Below are positions 7,558 through 15,350 of a DNA stretch of 64,000 nt, in pieces; within the stretch, counting starts at the first letter, position 1, and the number at the start of each line of letters is the position of its first letter. Source of the stretch: CAZZDK01 sp964652235 (GTDB lineage Bacteria > Pseudomonadota > Alphaproteobacteria > UBA9219); contig CAZZDK010000011.1 of NCBI GenBank assembly GCA_964652235.1, positions 6,423-70,422 on the forward strand, read 5' to 3'. The notes under the pieces are model-generated. The model searched no databases. It saw only the letters and a list, made by a program, of their open reading frames with translations, and was not told the origin of the DNA. A program made the translations under genes and the position numbers.

Positions 7558-8182
7558 GAACGCGATCCCGTTGCAGGACGCTTTTTTCGCGTTTTGTGAT
7601 CCTGAAATTGTTGCCCGCTTTCAAAAGGCAAAACAGCGCCGCGACGGCCATGCGGAAGCTATCGACCATGAGGCCATGCGCCGCATGGGGCGCGTTGACG
7701 TGCGCGCGCCCCTCTTAAAGAAGGAAACGGACGCCCATCTTCAAGCCCTTGAGAAAAACTTTCTTGAGAAGTTGCAAGGCGGCGTATTGACGGCATGGGC
7801 GCGGGAAGGCTCGCCCCTCGCGCCCGTGCAGGAAATTCCCGTCTCGGCGTGGTCTTTGTTGCGCCTGAAAAGCCTGCCCAAGAATCTTGCAAAGGGGCCG
7901 CATGGCGATCTTTATGACGTGCGGATCGTGAACAACGCGCCGACCGACGCGCCACCGCATGAGAAAAAGCACGGGGGCCGCCCGCCTAAAATGACGGAGA
8001 TTCTTGCGGAATATGAAAGACGCAAGAAAGAAGGCAAATGCGAAAAAACGCTCCGTAGTGAGTCGTTTTATCTTCAATCATGGTCAAAAAAGAACTTTCC
8101 GGACAAAGAAACGCCGAGTCACAGAACCATTCAAAATCATCTTTCCAGAATCGGGACAGACTCTTCGAGCAAAAACAAATAG
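7526..8182 (+). CDS. Hypothetical element protein, possible DNA-binding C-terminus
   Basis: This 218-residue protein starts inside the integrase gene (32-bp overlap) after a purine-rich ribosome site. Residues 1-135 are charged and helical with no recognised domain. Around residue 150 it has GGRPPKMTEILAEYERRK, an AT-hook-like RPPK followed by helices, and it ends with a helix pattern (ETPSHRTIQNHLSRI) that could be a helix-turn-helix. Coupling to int suggests a role in recombination or its control; this is inference. No membrane segment or signal peptide. Confidence 0.55.
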   Translation: MAKRKEQKPLENAIPLQDAFFAFCDPEIVARFQKAKQRRDGHAEAIDHEAMRRMGRVDVRAPLLKKETDAHLQALEKNFLEKLQGGVLTAWAREGSPLAPVQEIPVSAWSLLRLKSLPKNLAKGPHGDLYDVRIVNNAPTDAPPHEKKHGGRPPKMTEILAEYERRKKEGKCEKTLRSESFYLQSWSKKNFPDKETPSHRTIQNHLSRIGTDSSSKNK

Positions 8183-8298
8183 ATAAAAGCGCAAACTTTT
8201 TTGCCCCTCCCTGTTTTGGGATAATTTTTCGGGACAGACGTTTTTCATAGCTTCCTCAGAAATCGGCGGTTTTCGCCGTGTCAACCAGAGGAGGCTTT

Positions 8299-8565
8299 AT
8301 GCAACAGCAAGAAGAATCAAAGCCCCGCCAAGCGTCGGTCTTGGAGGGTTTTTTATCCGAAAAAGAATACGCCCGTCAACGCGGCGTAACGATCCGCACC
8401 TGCCAGCGCGACCGGATGCTCCGGCAGTCCCCGCCCTATGTGATTATCGGGCGGCAGGTCTATTACCGGGTCGAAGCCGTGCGCGATTGGCTCTTGACGC
8501 AGGAAAAACATTGCACCCGCGAGCCGGATGCCTTGGTACGGCGGAGGGCGTGCGCATGGAGGTAA
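8299..8565 (+). CDS. AlpA/excisionase-like small HTH protein
   Basis: This 88-residue protein starts at ATG 8299 after a clear ribosome site (agaggagg, 8287-8294). The core LSEKEYARQRGVTIRTCQRD...PPYVIIGRQVYYRVEAVRDWL is a winged-helix arrangement of the MerR/excisionase (AlpA-like) type: an HTH followed by a beta-hairpin that reads 'permitted-value, tyrosine-rich, then W-L'. In satellites such as P4, AlpA regulates integrase and excision. It overlaps the next small gene by 10 bp. Family assignment comes from pattern, so the exact role is uncertain. Confidence 0.65.
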   Translation: MQQQEESKPRQASVLEGFLSEKEYARQRGVTIRTCQRDRMLRQSPPYVIIGRQVYYRVEAVRDWLLTQEKHCTREPDALVRRRACAWR

Positions 8566-8789
8566 AAGTCCCGCTTCCCATTCCAGAGGAAGACCTCCTG
8601 CGCGGCGCGGATCAAGTTGCGGCCTTTCTGTTCGGATCGGCCCGTCACCGTCGCAAGGTTTACCACCTCATGCAAGCGAAACAAAACAGGCCGCCCATCA
8701 TGAAAATGGGATCGCTGGTTTACGCGCGCAAATCGAAAATCATGGCTTGGCTCGAAGCGCAAGAGAAAGGGGCGGCGAATGGATCATAA
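8556..8789 (+). CDS. Second small DNA-binding-like protein
   Basis: This is a 77-residue protein beginning MEVKVPLPIPEEDLLRGADQ. The segment DQVAAFLFGSARHRRKVYHL followed by PPIMKMGSLVYARKSKIMAWLEAQE has the pattern of a helix-turn-helix with a following beta pair (MxxGSLVYARKS). That pattern is common in small phage and plasmid regulators encoded just before replication genes. It overlaps both neighbours (10 bp with the AlpA-like gene, 11 bp with the primase gene), so all three are probably translated from one message. Function inferred only as DNA binding. Confidence 0.55.
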   Translation: MEVKVPLPIPEEDLLRGADQVAAFLFGSARHRRKVYHLMQAKQNRPPIMKMGSLVYARKSKIMAWLEAQEKGAANGS

Positions 8790-11157
8790 CGCTGACGCCG
8801 CCCACGGCCCGGACGTTGCCGCGATGCTCCGCGCGCGGATCGGCGATCTGGCGCGGCATCTTTTCCCCGGCGAGGAAAACGAGAGCATGTCTTCCAAAGC
8901 GCAATTGCGTTTCAGGAAGAAGGGGAGCCTTGCCGTTGAAATTGACGGCGAGAAGGCGGGGACGTTTTACGATCACGAAGCGGCCTTTGGCGGCGACGCG
9001 CTTATTCTCGTCAAGCACAAGCTGGGTCTCGATACGCGCGAGGCGTTCGCATGGGCCAGCAATTGGCTGGGCGTCGAGAGGCCTTCCTCCGGCGGATGGA
9101 AAGAAAAAACCCGCGAGGAAAAACTCGCGGATATTATCGGGCAATCCGGCCCTCTTAACAACACCGCCGCCGAACGCTATTTGCAAAAGCGCGGAATCGA
9201 CACGGCCAAACTTCCCGATTGCCTTCGTTTTCGCCCGAAAGCGTACAAGCGTTACGGCGCGCTTGTCGCGTTTTCGACGGACGAAGCCGGAAACATTCTC
9301 GCCTCACAGCAAATCTATGTGAGCGAAGACGGCATGAAGCCGGGGCTTGCCGTGTCGAAACGAACGAACAGAACCGCGCAGGACTGGCCGAAGCGGGCGA
9401 ATGTCCGCTTTCCCGGTAAGGAGCCGATCATTTTGGCGGAAGGCGTTGAAACCGCGCTTTCCGTTTGGCAAGCGACGGGACAGGAAACGCGCGCCTGTCT
9501 TGGCGTCGCCAATATCGCCAAAGCCCCGTTGCCGAAGGGCGCAAGCGTCATTATCGCCCGCGACGGCGACGCGCCGGGAAGCAGCGCGGACACGCAGCTT
9601 CACAAAGCCGTGGCGCGGTTGAAGAAGCGTTATTTGCGCGTGGCCGTGGCCGTGCCGCCGGAGGGCAAAGACTTCAACGATATTCTTGTCGAAAGCGGCG
9701 AAGAGGCCGTGCGCGAGATGATAGCGAACGTCTCCTTTTCCGACGGCAGCGACGGGGACGGCGAAAGCGACCTTAAAAAACTTCGCATCGGCTCGGACGT
9801 GGAAATGGCAAAGCGCGTCCGCGAAGACCTGATTGACGAATACGGCCCCGTCGTTTACAGCGAATCCTATTTCTGGCGTTATACCGGAACGCATTGGGAG
9901 CCGATCCCCGAAGAAGAATTGCAATGCGCCGTGCATCCTTACGATGGAGCGCTCTTTGAAACGCCGGGGGGAGAAATGTCGCAAGTCCGGCTGAACAATA
10001 GCCGGATCGTTTCTTCGCTCAAGCAGCTTTCATGGATGCTCGCAAAGCCGAGGTTTTTCTTCGAGCCTGACAAAGGCGTCAATTGCGCGTCCGGTTTTAT
10101 CCGGCTTGCCGAGGACGGCACGGTGAGCATCGAGCCGCACAACCGCGAGCATCGTTGCCGCCATACGCTCCCCGGCCATTGGCAGCCCGGCGCGCCCGGC
10201 CTTCCTCCTGAAGGCTCGCTCTTCCGCAGACTTCTCGACGGCGTATTTCAGGGCGACGCGGAAAAGCAGGAAAAGATCGAGCTTATCGGCGAAGTTTTCG
10301 CGGCGGCGGCGTTTCGCATCGCAACGTCATTAACGCAGCCGAAGGCCGTTGTTTTCCACGGCCTGAAAGCCAACAACGGCAAGAGCCAGTTTCTTGACGT
10401 TCTGCGCGGCCTGTTCCCGCCGGAGGCGACCTGTTCCATGAGCGCGGCCCGCATGACCGACGAGCGGCATGTCGTTTGGCTTGTCGGCAAACTTCTCAAC
10501 GCGAGCGACGAGCTTTCTTCTTCCGCCGCAGTCGCTTCGGACGTGTTCAAGAAAATCATCGTGGGCGACGTTGTGGACGGGCGCGACGTGTTCAAAAGCC
10601 GCGCCGAGTTTCGCGCGGAAGCGCAGCACGTTTTTGCGACGAACACTTTGCCCTCGTTTCAGGGCGGCATGGATAGCGGCATCGAAAGGCGGCTTCTTGT
10701 CCTTCCCTTCTCGCGCATCATTCCAAGCAAGGAAATGCTGGGGCATATCGGCGCGAAGATCGCCAAGGATGAGGCCGATCTTGTTCTGGCATGGGTTGTC
10801 GAAAGCGGCATTCGCCTTATCCGGCGCATGGAGTTTCAAGAGCCGCAATCCTGCAAGCACGCCTTGCGCGACTGGATTGCGGGAGCCGACCCCGTTGTCG
10901 GCTGGCTCTGTGAATGCGTGGACTTCATGGAAGAGAAAGACGGCTTTCCCGCGCCAGTCTCGACAAGAAAGGCTTACGACCTGTTCACGGAATGGGCGAT
11001 CCGCGAGGGATACAAGAAAGACAGGATTCCCGCGATCAACGGTTTCGTGCAGCGCGTCAAATCGAAAGCCGGGGAAGGTTTTGAAACCAGACGCCGGAGC
11101 GAGCGCAATTACTTCCACGGCTTTTATATCAAGAAAACGGCAATGGAGTGCGATTGA
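8779..11157 (+). CDS. Primase-helicase (Toprim plus D5/P4-type SF3-like helicase)
   Basis: This 792-residue replication protein has an N-terminal primase-like part with a Toprim domain: EGVETALSVW (about residue 218) and the acidic motif ARDGDAPGSSAD (about 260). The C-terminal half is a phage/plasmid helicase of the D5/P4 family with Walker A GLKANNGKSQ (about 529), Walker B-like LLNASDEL (about 575) and sensor ATNTLPSF (about 620). This is the autonomous replication gene typical of P4-like satellites and islands, which copy themselves once induced. It ends before a 358-bp non-coding region that is a candidate origin or packaging site. Confidence 0.9.
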   Translation: MDHNADAAHGPDVAAMLRARIGDLARHLFPGEENESMSSKAQLRFRKKGSLAVEIDGEKAGTFYDHEAAFGGDALILVKHKLGLDTREAFAWASNWLGVERPSSGGWKEKTREEKLADIIGQSGPLNNTAAERYLQKRGIDTAKLPDCLRFRPKAYKRYGALVAFSTDEAGNILASQQIYVSEDGMKPGLAVSKRTNRTAQDWPKRANVRFPGKEPIILAEGVETALSVWQATGQETRACLGVANIAKAPLPKGASVIIARDGDAPGSSADTQLHKAVARLKKRYLRVAVAVPPEGKDFNDILVESGEEAVREMIANVSFSDGSDGDGESDLKKLRIGSDVEMAKRVREDLIDEYGPVVYSESYFWRYTGTHWEPIPEEELQCAVHPYDGALFETPGGEMSQVRLNNSRIVSSLKQLSWMLAKPRFFFEPDKGVNCASGFIRLAEDGTVSIEPHNREHRCRHTLPGHWQPGAPGLPPEGSLFRRLLDGVFQGDAEKQEKIELIGEVFAAAAFRIATSLTQPKAVVFHGLKANNGKSQFLDVLRGLFPPEATCSMSAARMTDERHVVWLVGKLLNASDELSSSAAVASDVFKKIIVGDVVDGRDVFKSRAEFRAEAQHVFATNTLPSFQGGMDSGIERRLLVLPFSRIIPSKEMLGHIGAKIAKDEADLVLAWVVESGIRLIRRMEFQEPQSCKHALRDWIAGADPVVGWLCECVDFMEEKDGFPAPVSTRKAYDLFTEWAIREGYKKDRIPAINGFVQRVKSKAGEGFETRRRSERNYFHGFYIKKTAMECD

Positions 11158-11515
11158 GTGGGCCACCTGTGGGCCATGAAAGCGGCAAAAATCAACCCTA
11201 ACCTTATGAAAGTGTGAAGATGCTTTACTTACCCTCAAACCTTCGCGTATGTGAGAAAAAAAAGAGAGAAAAAAGAGAAGCGAATTTTTCTCCTTATATC
11301 TTTAGGATTCGGCCTCTCCGGCCCATCTTCACACAATTAAAGCGTTATGCCGCGTTTGGCCGTGCTTTGTGGCCTATCGGTGGCCCATGTTCCCCGTGCC
11401 TTCCGCGTAACGGACGGCACAGCCGCGTCCTGCGTTGCGCCGTGCAAGGTACTGTGGGGCGAATTGCTATGCGGGCGGGCGTAGCGCGGGGGTTTGGTAG
11501 CGGGTGGGAATCTCA
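11158..11515. other. Non-coding region between primase and terminase with long-range inverted repeat
   Basis: No gene is convincing here; the 101-residue frame from 11214 has no family-like composition. The region holds a perfect 11-bp inverted repeat, gtgtgaagatg at 11212-11222 and catcttcacac at 11324-11334. Between the arms lies a purine tract rich in A and G (about 11251-11279) and an AT-rich stretch. A position after the replicase and directly before terS fits either the replication origin or the cos/pac site read by the terminase. Neither can be proven from sequence alone. Confidence 0.4.
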
Positions 11516-12031
11516 ATGACTAAACTCAACCAATCCTTTGAAAGTAAATCCGAATTCGCCGCTCGCGTGGGGGTGACGAAGGGGCGCGTCTCGCAGCTTG
11601 TGGCGGCGGGGTTGCCCGTGCGCGAGGACGGCAAGATTGATATTGAAACGGGCCTTGCGTGGATGGAAGCCAACCTTGACCCCGCCAAGCGTAACAAGGG
11701 CGGCGCGAAGATCGAAGAAGAAAGTGACGGCGGGCCTTCGCTGGCCGAAGCGCGGCGCCTGCATTTGATCGTGCAAATTCAGCGCGCGAAAATTGCGCTT
11801 CGACAAGAGCGCGGCGAATTGATAAGCGCGGATCAGGCGAAGATCACGATTTTCAACCGCGCCCGTGCAGAACGTGACGCGCATATTGCGTGGGTGCAAC
11901 GTACCGCCCCGATCCTTGCGGGCGAGCTGGGGTGCGATCCCGCGCAAATGTTCGCCGCGCTGGATCGGCTTATGCGCGAGCATTTGGAACATCTGGCCGA
12001 TACGCCGTTGGACGTTTTGAAAGATGCTTGA
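11516..12031 (+). CDS. terS: Terminase small subunit (Nu1-like)
   Basis: This 171-residue protein has an N-terminal helix-turn-helix of the Nu1 type (FAARVGVTKGRVSQLVAAGL, then DGKIDIETGLAWMEANLDP). A charged linker and a C-terminal helical region (RERGELISADQAKITIFNRA) follow and mediate oligomerisation and contact with the large subunit. It would recognise the packaging site and load the large subunit. ATG 11516 is chosen over GTG 11504 because ggtggg lies at the right distance. It overlaps terL by 8 bp. Confidence 0.85.
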   Translation: MTKLNQSFESKSEFAARVGVTKGRVSQLVAAGLPVREDGKIDIETGLAWMEANLDPAKRNKGGAKIEEESDGGPSLAEARRLHLIVQIQRAKIALRQERGELISADQAKITIFNRARAERDAHIAWVQRTAPILAGELGCDPAQMFAALDRLMREHLEHLADTPLDVLKDA

Positions 12032-13847
12032 GGTCATTGATGTTGCATGGCGGCGGGGGATGAGACCGGAGCCGCAAATCGACGTGTCGGCATGGGCCGA
12101 GCGTCATTTTGTTTTGCCGCCGACCTCGGCGGAGCCGGGGCCGTGGCGCACAAAACGGACACCCTATTTGCGCGAGATCATGGCCGCGCTTTCGACTGGC
12201 AATCCCGCCGAGCGGATCGTTTTCATGAAGGGGGCGCAGCTTGGCGGGACTTCGTGCGGCCTCGCTTGGATCGGTTATGTCGTTCACAATGCGCCGGGTA
12301 TCATGATGATGGTGCAGCCTTCGATTGACATGGTGCGCCGGAATACCACGACGCGCATTGATCCCATGATCGAAGCCTCGCCCGTCTTGCGCGAGCTTGT
12401 CGCCGCGCCGCGCTCGCGGGATTCCGGCAATAGTCTTTTCCGCAAATCCTTCCCCGGCGGGCAATTGGTTATGACGGGCGCGAATAGCGCCATCGGCTTG
12501 CGATCAACGCCCGTGCGCTATCTGTTTCTTGATGAGGTTGACGGCTATCCGGCAGACGCGAACAACGAGGGCGACCCCGTGGCGCTTGCCATTCAAAGAA
12601 CGGCGACCTTTCGTGGGCGGCGCAAGATTTACATGGTATCGACGCCGACTTTGAAAGATCATAGCCGCATCGCGGCGGCTTATGAGGAATCCGACAAGCG
12701 CATGTTCTTCGTGCCGTGTCTTCATTGCGGCGATATGGCCCCGATTACATGGGCGCGTATCCAATGGCCGGAGGGCCGCCGTTATCAAGCGTCTTTGATA
12801 TGCGAAAAATGCGGCGGCATTCATTTTGAGCATGACAAACCGCGCTTGCTTGAGGCCGGAGAATGGCGCGCGACGGCCCAAGGCGACGGGCGCACCATCG
12901 GCTTTCATCTCTCCGCGCTTTATAGCCCGTGGGAAACATGGGCCGAGATCGCGCTTGAACACGGCCAAGTGAGAAAAGACCCGCCGCGCCTGCAAGTTTG
13001 GACGAATACCAAGCTCGCGGAATGCTGGGAAGATATGGGCGGCGAGATTTTGAATCCCGATCCGCTTATGGACAGGCGCGAAGATTGGGGCAAGAGCTTG
13101 CCCGAAGGCGTTGCGCTTTTAACGGCGGGTGTGGATGTACAAGGCGACCGTATCGAGGTGCAGATTGTCGGTTGGGGCACGGATGAGGAATCGTGGGTGA
13201 TCGACTATCGCGTGATCTGGGGCGATCCGTCGGGGCCGCGCATCTGGAACGATCTGGATTCTTTTTTGCAAACGACCTATCCGCACAGCCGCGCTTTGCC
13301 TGACATGCCGATCCGTGCAGCCTGTATCGACACGGGCGGGCATCATACGAAGGCGGCTTATGAGTTTTGCCGCACCCGTCTTGCGCGGCGCATCTGGGGG
13401 ATCAAAGGGCGCGGTGGCACGGGCATTCCCGTCTGGCCGCACCGTCCCTCGCGCACGAAAGGGCGCGTGCCGCTCTTCATGATCGGCGTGGACGCCGTGA
13501 AAGATTCACTTTTCGCGCGTTTGCATTTGCGCGAGGTCGGCCCCGGCTTTGTGCATTTCAGCCAAGAGCGCGACGCCGAATACTTCCGCCAGCTTACCGC
13601 TGAGCGCGTCATTACCCGCTTTGAAAAGGGCCGCCCGATCCGGTCTTGGCAACCGAAGCGCGAGGGCGAACGCAACGAGGCGCTGGACACGTTCGTATAT
13701 GCGATGGCGGGGCTTCATGGGCTGATAAGCATGGGCCTGCGCTTGAACGACGAGGCAAAACAGCTTCTTTCTTCACGCGCCCGCGAGGGGCAAAAACAGC
13801 CCGCGCAAGCCGCATCCGTCACCATTCGCTCAAAATGGATGACCTGA
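12024..13847 (+). CDS. terL: Terminase large subunit, lambda GpA family
   Basis: This 607-residue packaging motor has an N-terminal ATPase with FMKGAQLGGTS (Walker A position, about residue 66) and YLFLDEVDGYP (Walker B, about 165). A CxxC...CxxC zinc-like insert (CLHCGD, CEKCGG, about 235-265) is typical of GpA. The C-terminal nuclease includes the metal-binding segment AGVDVQGDRIEVQIVGWG (about 370). Length and motifs are complete. It cuts concatemeric DNA and pumps it into the prohead through the portal encoded next. The 84 bp to the portal gene contain only a 45-codon frame that I do not call. Confidence 0.92.
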   Translation: MLEVIDVAWRRGMRPEPQIDVSAWAERHFVLPPTSAEPGPWRTKRTPYLREIMAALSTGNPAERIVFMKGAQLGGTSCGLAWIGYVVHNAPGIMMMVQPSIDMVRRNTTTRIDPMIEASPVLRELVAAPRSRDSGNSLFRKSFPGGQLVMTGANSAIGLRSTPVRYLFLDEVDGYPADANNEGDPVALAIQRTATFRGRRKIYMVSTPTLKDHSRIAAAYEESDKRMFFVPCLHCGDMAPITWARIQWPEGRRYQASLICEKCGGIHFEHDKPRLLEAGEWRATAQGDGRTIGFHLSALYSPWETWAEIALEHGQVRKDPPRLQVWTNTKLAECWEDMGGEILNPDPLMDRREDWGKSLPEGVALLTAGVDVQGDRIEVQIVGWGTDEESWVIDYRVIWGDPSGPRIWNDLDSFLQTTYPHSRALPDMPIRAACIDTGGHHTKAAYEFCRTRLARRIWGIKGRGGTGIPVWPHRPSRTKGRVPLFMIGVDAVKDSLFARLHLREVGPGFVHFSQERDAEYFRQLTAERVITRFEKGRPIRSWQPKREGERNEALDTFVYAMAGLHGLISMGLRLNDEAKQLLSSRAREGQKQPAQAASVTIRSKWMT

Positions 13848-13931
13848 CCATGCCGCGTGTTACCTCTTTGTGCAAAAGAGAGCAAATCATTCAGTCTATG
13901 AATACAGGGCCGCTTTTGCTGCATATACTGG

Positions 13932-15350
13932 ATGCTTCAAAAGTTTCGCCATGCCCTGAAACGAACGATCCGATCCGCCTTCGATAGCGCAGGCGGCGGT
14001 CGGCGTTGGGAACATGCCAAGAGCATTGACTCCCTGAATGCCGCGATCTTGTCCAGCGCCACAGTATCGGCGCGGCGCGCGGGGTATTACGCGCGTAACA
14101 ATCCGTGGGTAGTCGCCGCCGTGCAGGGGCTTGTCGCAAATGCCGTTGGTACGGGGATCAAACCACGCTCGCGCCATCCTGACGAAAACGTCCGCAAGAA
14201 ACTTCATGCGCTTTGGGGCGTATGGACGGATGGCGCGGACGCTTCGGGCCTCACCGATTTTTACGGCCTGCAAGCCCTTGCCATGCGTTCGATGGTGGAA
14301 GGCGGCGAGACTTTCGCACGTTTCAAGATGAACGGCAAAGGCAACATTCCTTTGCAAATCGAATTGATCGGCCGCGAACAAGTGCCGATGGACTTACACC
14401 GCGAGCTCGTACATGGCGCACGCATCCGCGCAGGGATCGAGTTTGACGCGAACGGCGCGCGCGTGGCGTATCATTGCTATCGGCAGCGCCCCGGCGATCC
14501 ACTTGCGCCGATGCAAACTGATCTTGTCCGACTTCCGGCCAGCGACATGATCCATCTGTTTCAAGCCCTCGCGCCCGGACAGTTGCGCGGCATGACATGG
14601 CTTGCCCCGATCCTTTTGCGCCTGCATGAATTGGATCAATACGAAGACGCCGCGCTTGTCAAAGCGAAAGTCGCGGCGCTCTTTACGGGCTTTATCCGCG
14701 ATCCTGACGGCACGGTGGCGGGGCTAAATAATGGCAGCGGGACGAATGGTGTTCTTTCGGTTGGCATGGAGCCGGGGAGCCTCGTCCCGTTGCCGCCCGG
14801 TGCGGATATTCAGTTTTCCGATCCGGCAGACCCCGGCGATTACGGCTCTTACGTCAAAAATCATATTCGCGCCATCGCGTCGGGTCTTGGCCTTCCTTAT
14901 GAAATCATCTCCGGCGATCTGGAAGGCGTGACTTATTCCAGCATTCGCGCTGGTCTTGTCGAGTTTCGCCGCCGGATTGAACAGCTTCAACATTCGGTCA
15001 TCGTCTTTCAATTCTGCCGTCCCGTGTGGGAAAGGTTTGTGCGTCTTGCGGTGTTGGCTGGTCATATCTCCGCGCGTGATTTTGACAGCGCGCCGCAAGA
15101 TTTTCTGGCCGTCGATTGGTTGCCGCCAAAATGGGATTGGGTCGATCCGCAAAAAGACGCGAACGCCGAAATCGCGCAAATCAACGCAGGGCTAAAAAGC
15201 CGCAGCCAATCCATTGCCGAGCGCGGCTATGACGCCGAGGAAGTTGACGCCGCGATTGCTGCCGACAAAGCGCGTGAAAAAGCAATGGGTCTTTCCTTTG
15301 CCGCGCCCGTCAACAAGACCCCCGATCAAGGAGAAAAAGCCAATGCCTGA
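13932..15350 (+). CDS. Phage portal protein, lambda family
   Basis: This 472-residue protein matches the lambda gpB portal family along its length. The N-terminal part reads RAGYYARNNPWVVAAVQGLV and then GTGIKPRSR; the core has DMIHLFQALAPGQLRGMTWL; the channel-region motif is GLPYEIISGDLEGVTYSS (about 315). Portals form the dodecameric ring at one capsid vertex through which DNA enters and to which the connector and tail attach. It overlaps the protease-capsid gene by 8 bp, so the head genes form one tightly packed operon. Confidence 0.9.
   Translation: MLQKFRHALKRTIRSAFDSAGGGRRWEHAKSIDSLNAAILSSATVSARRAGYYARNNPWVVAAVQGLVANAVGTGIKPRSRHPDENVRKKLHALWGVWTDGADASGLTDFYGLQALAMRSMVEGGETFARFKMNGKGNIPLQIELIGREQVPMDLHRELVHGARIRAGIEFDANGARVAYHCYRQRPGDPLAPMQTDLVRLPASDMIHLFQALAPGQLRGMTWLAPILLRLHELDQYEDAALVKAKVAALFTGFIRDPDGTVAGLNNGSGTNGVLSVGMEPGSLVPLPPGADIQFSDPADPGDYGSYVKNHIRAIASGLGLPYEIISGDLEGVTYSSIRAGLVEFRRRIEQLQHSVIVFQFCRPVWERFVRLAVLAGHISARDFDSAPQDFLAVDWLPPKWDWVDPQKDANAEIAQINAGLKSRSQSIAERGYDAEEVDAAIAADKAREKAMGLSFAAPVNKTPDQGEKANA

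Noticed and set aside
11214..11519. 101-residue frame before terS
   Set aside because: Low-complexity, Arg/Cys/Gly-rich product, no homology pattern; the region is better explained as non-coding origin or packaging site.
13850..13987. 45-codon frame between terL and portal as a gpW-type gene
   Set aside because: No ribosome site, no family-like pattern, and a gpW-like connector is found later at 17125.
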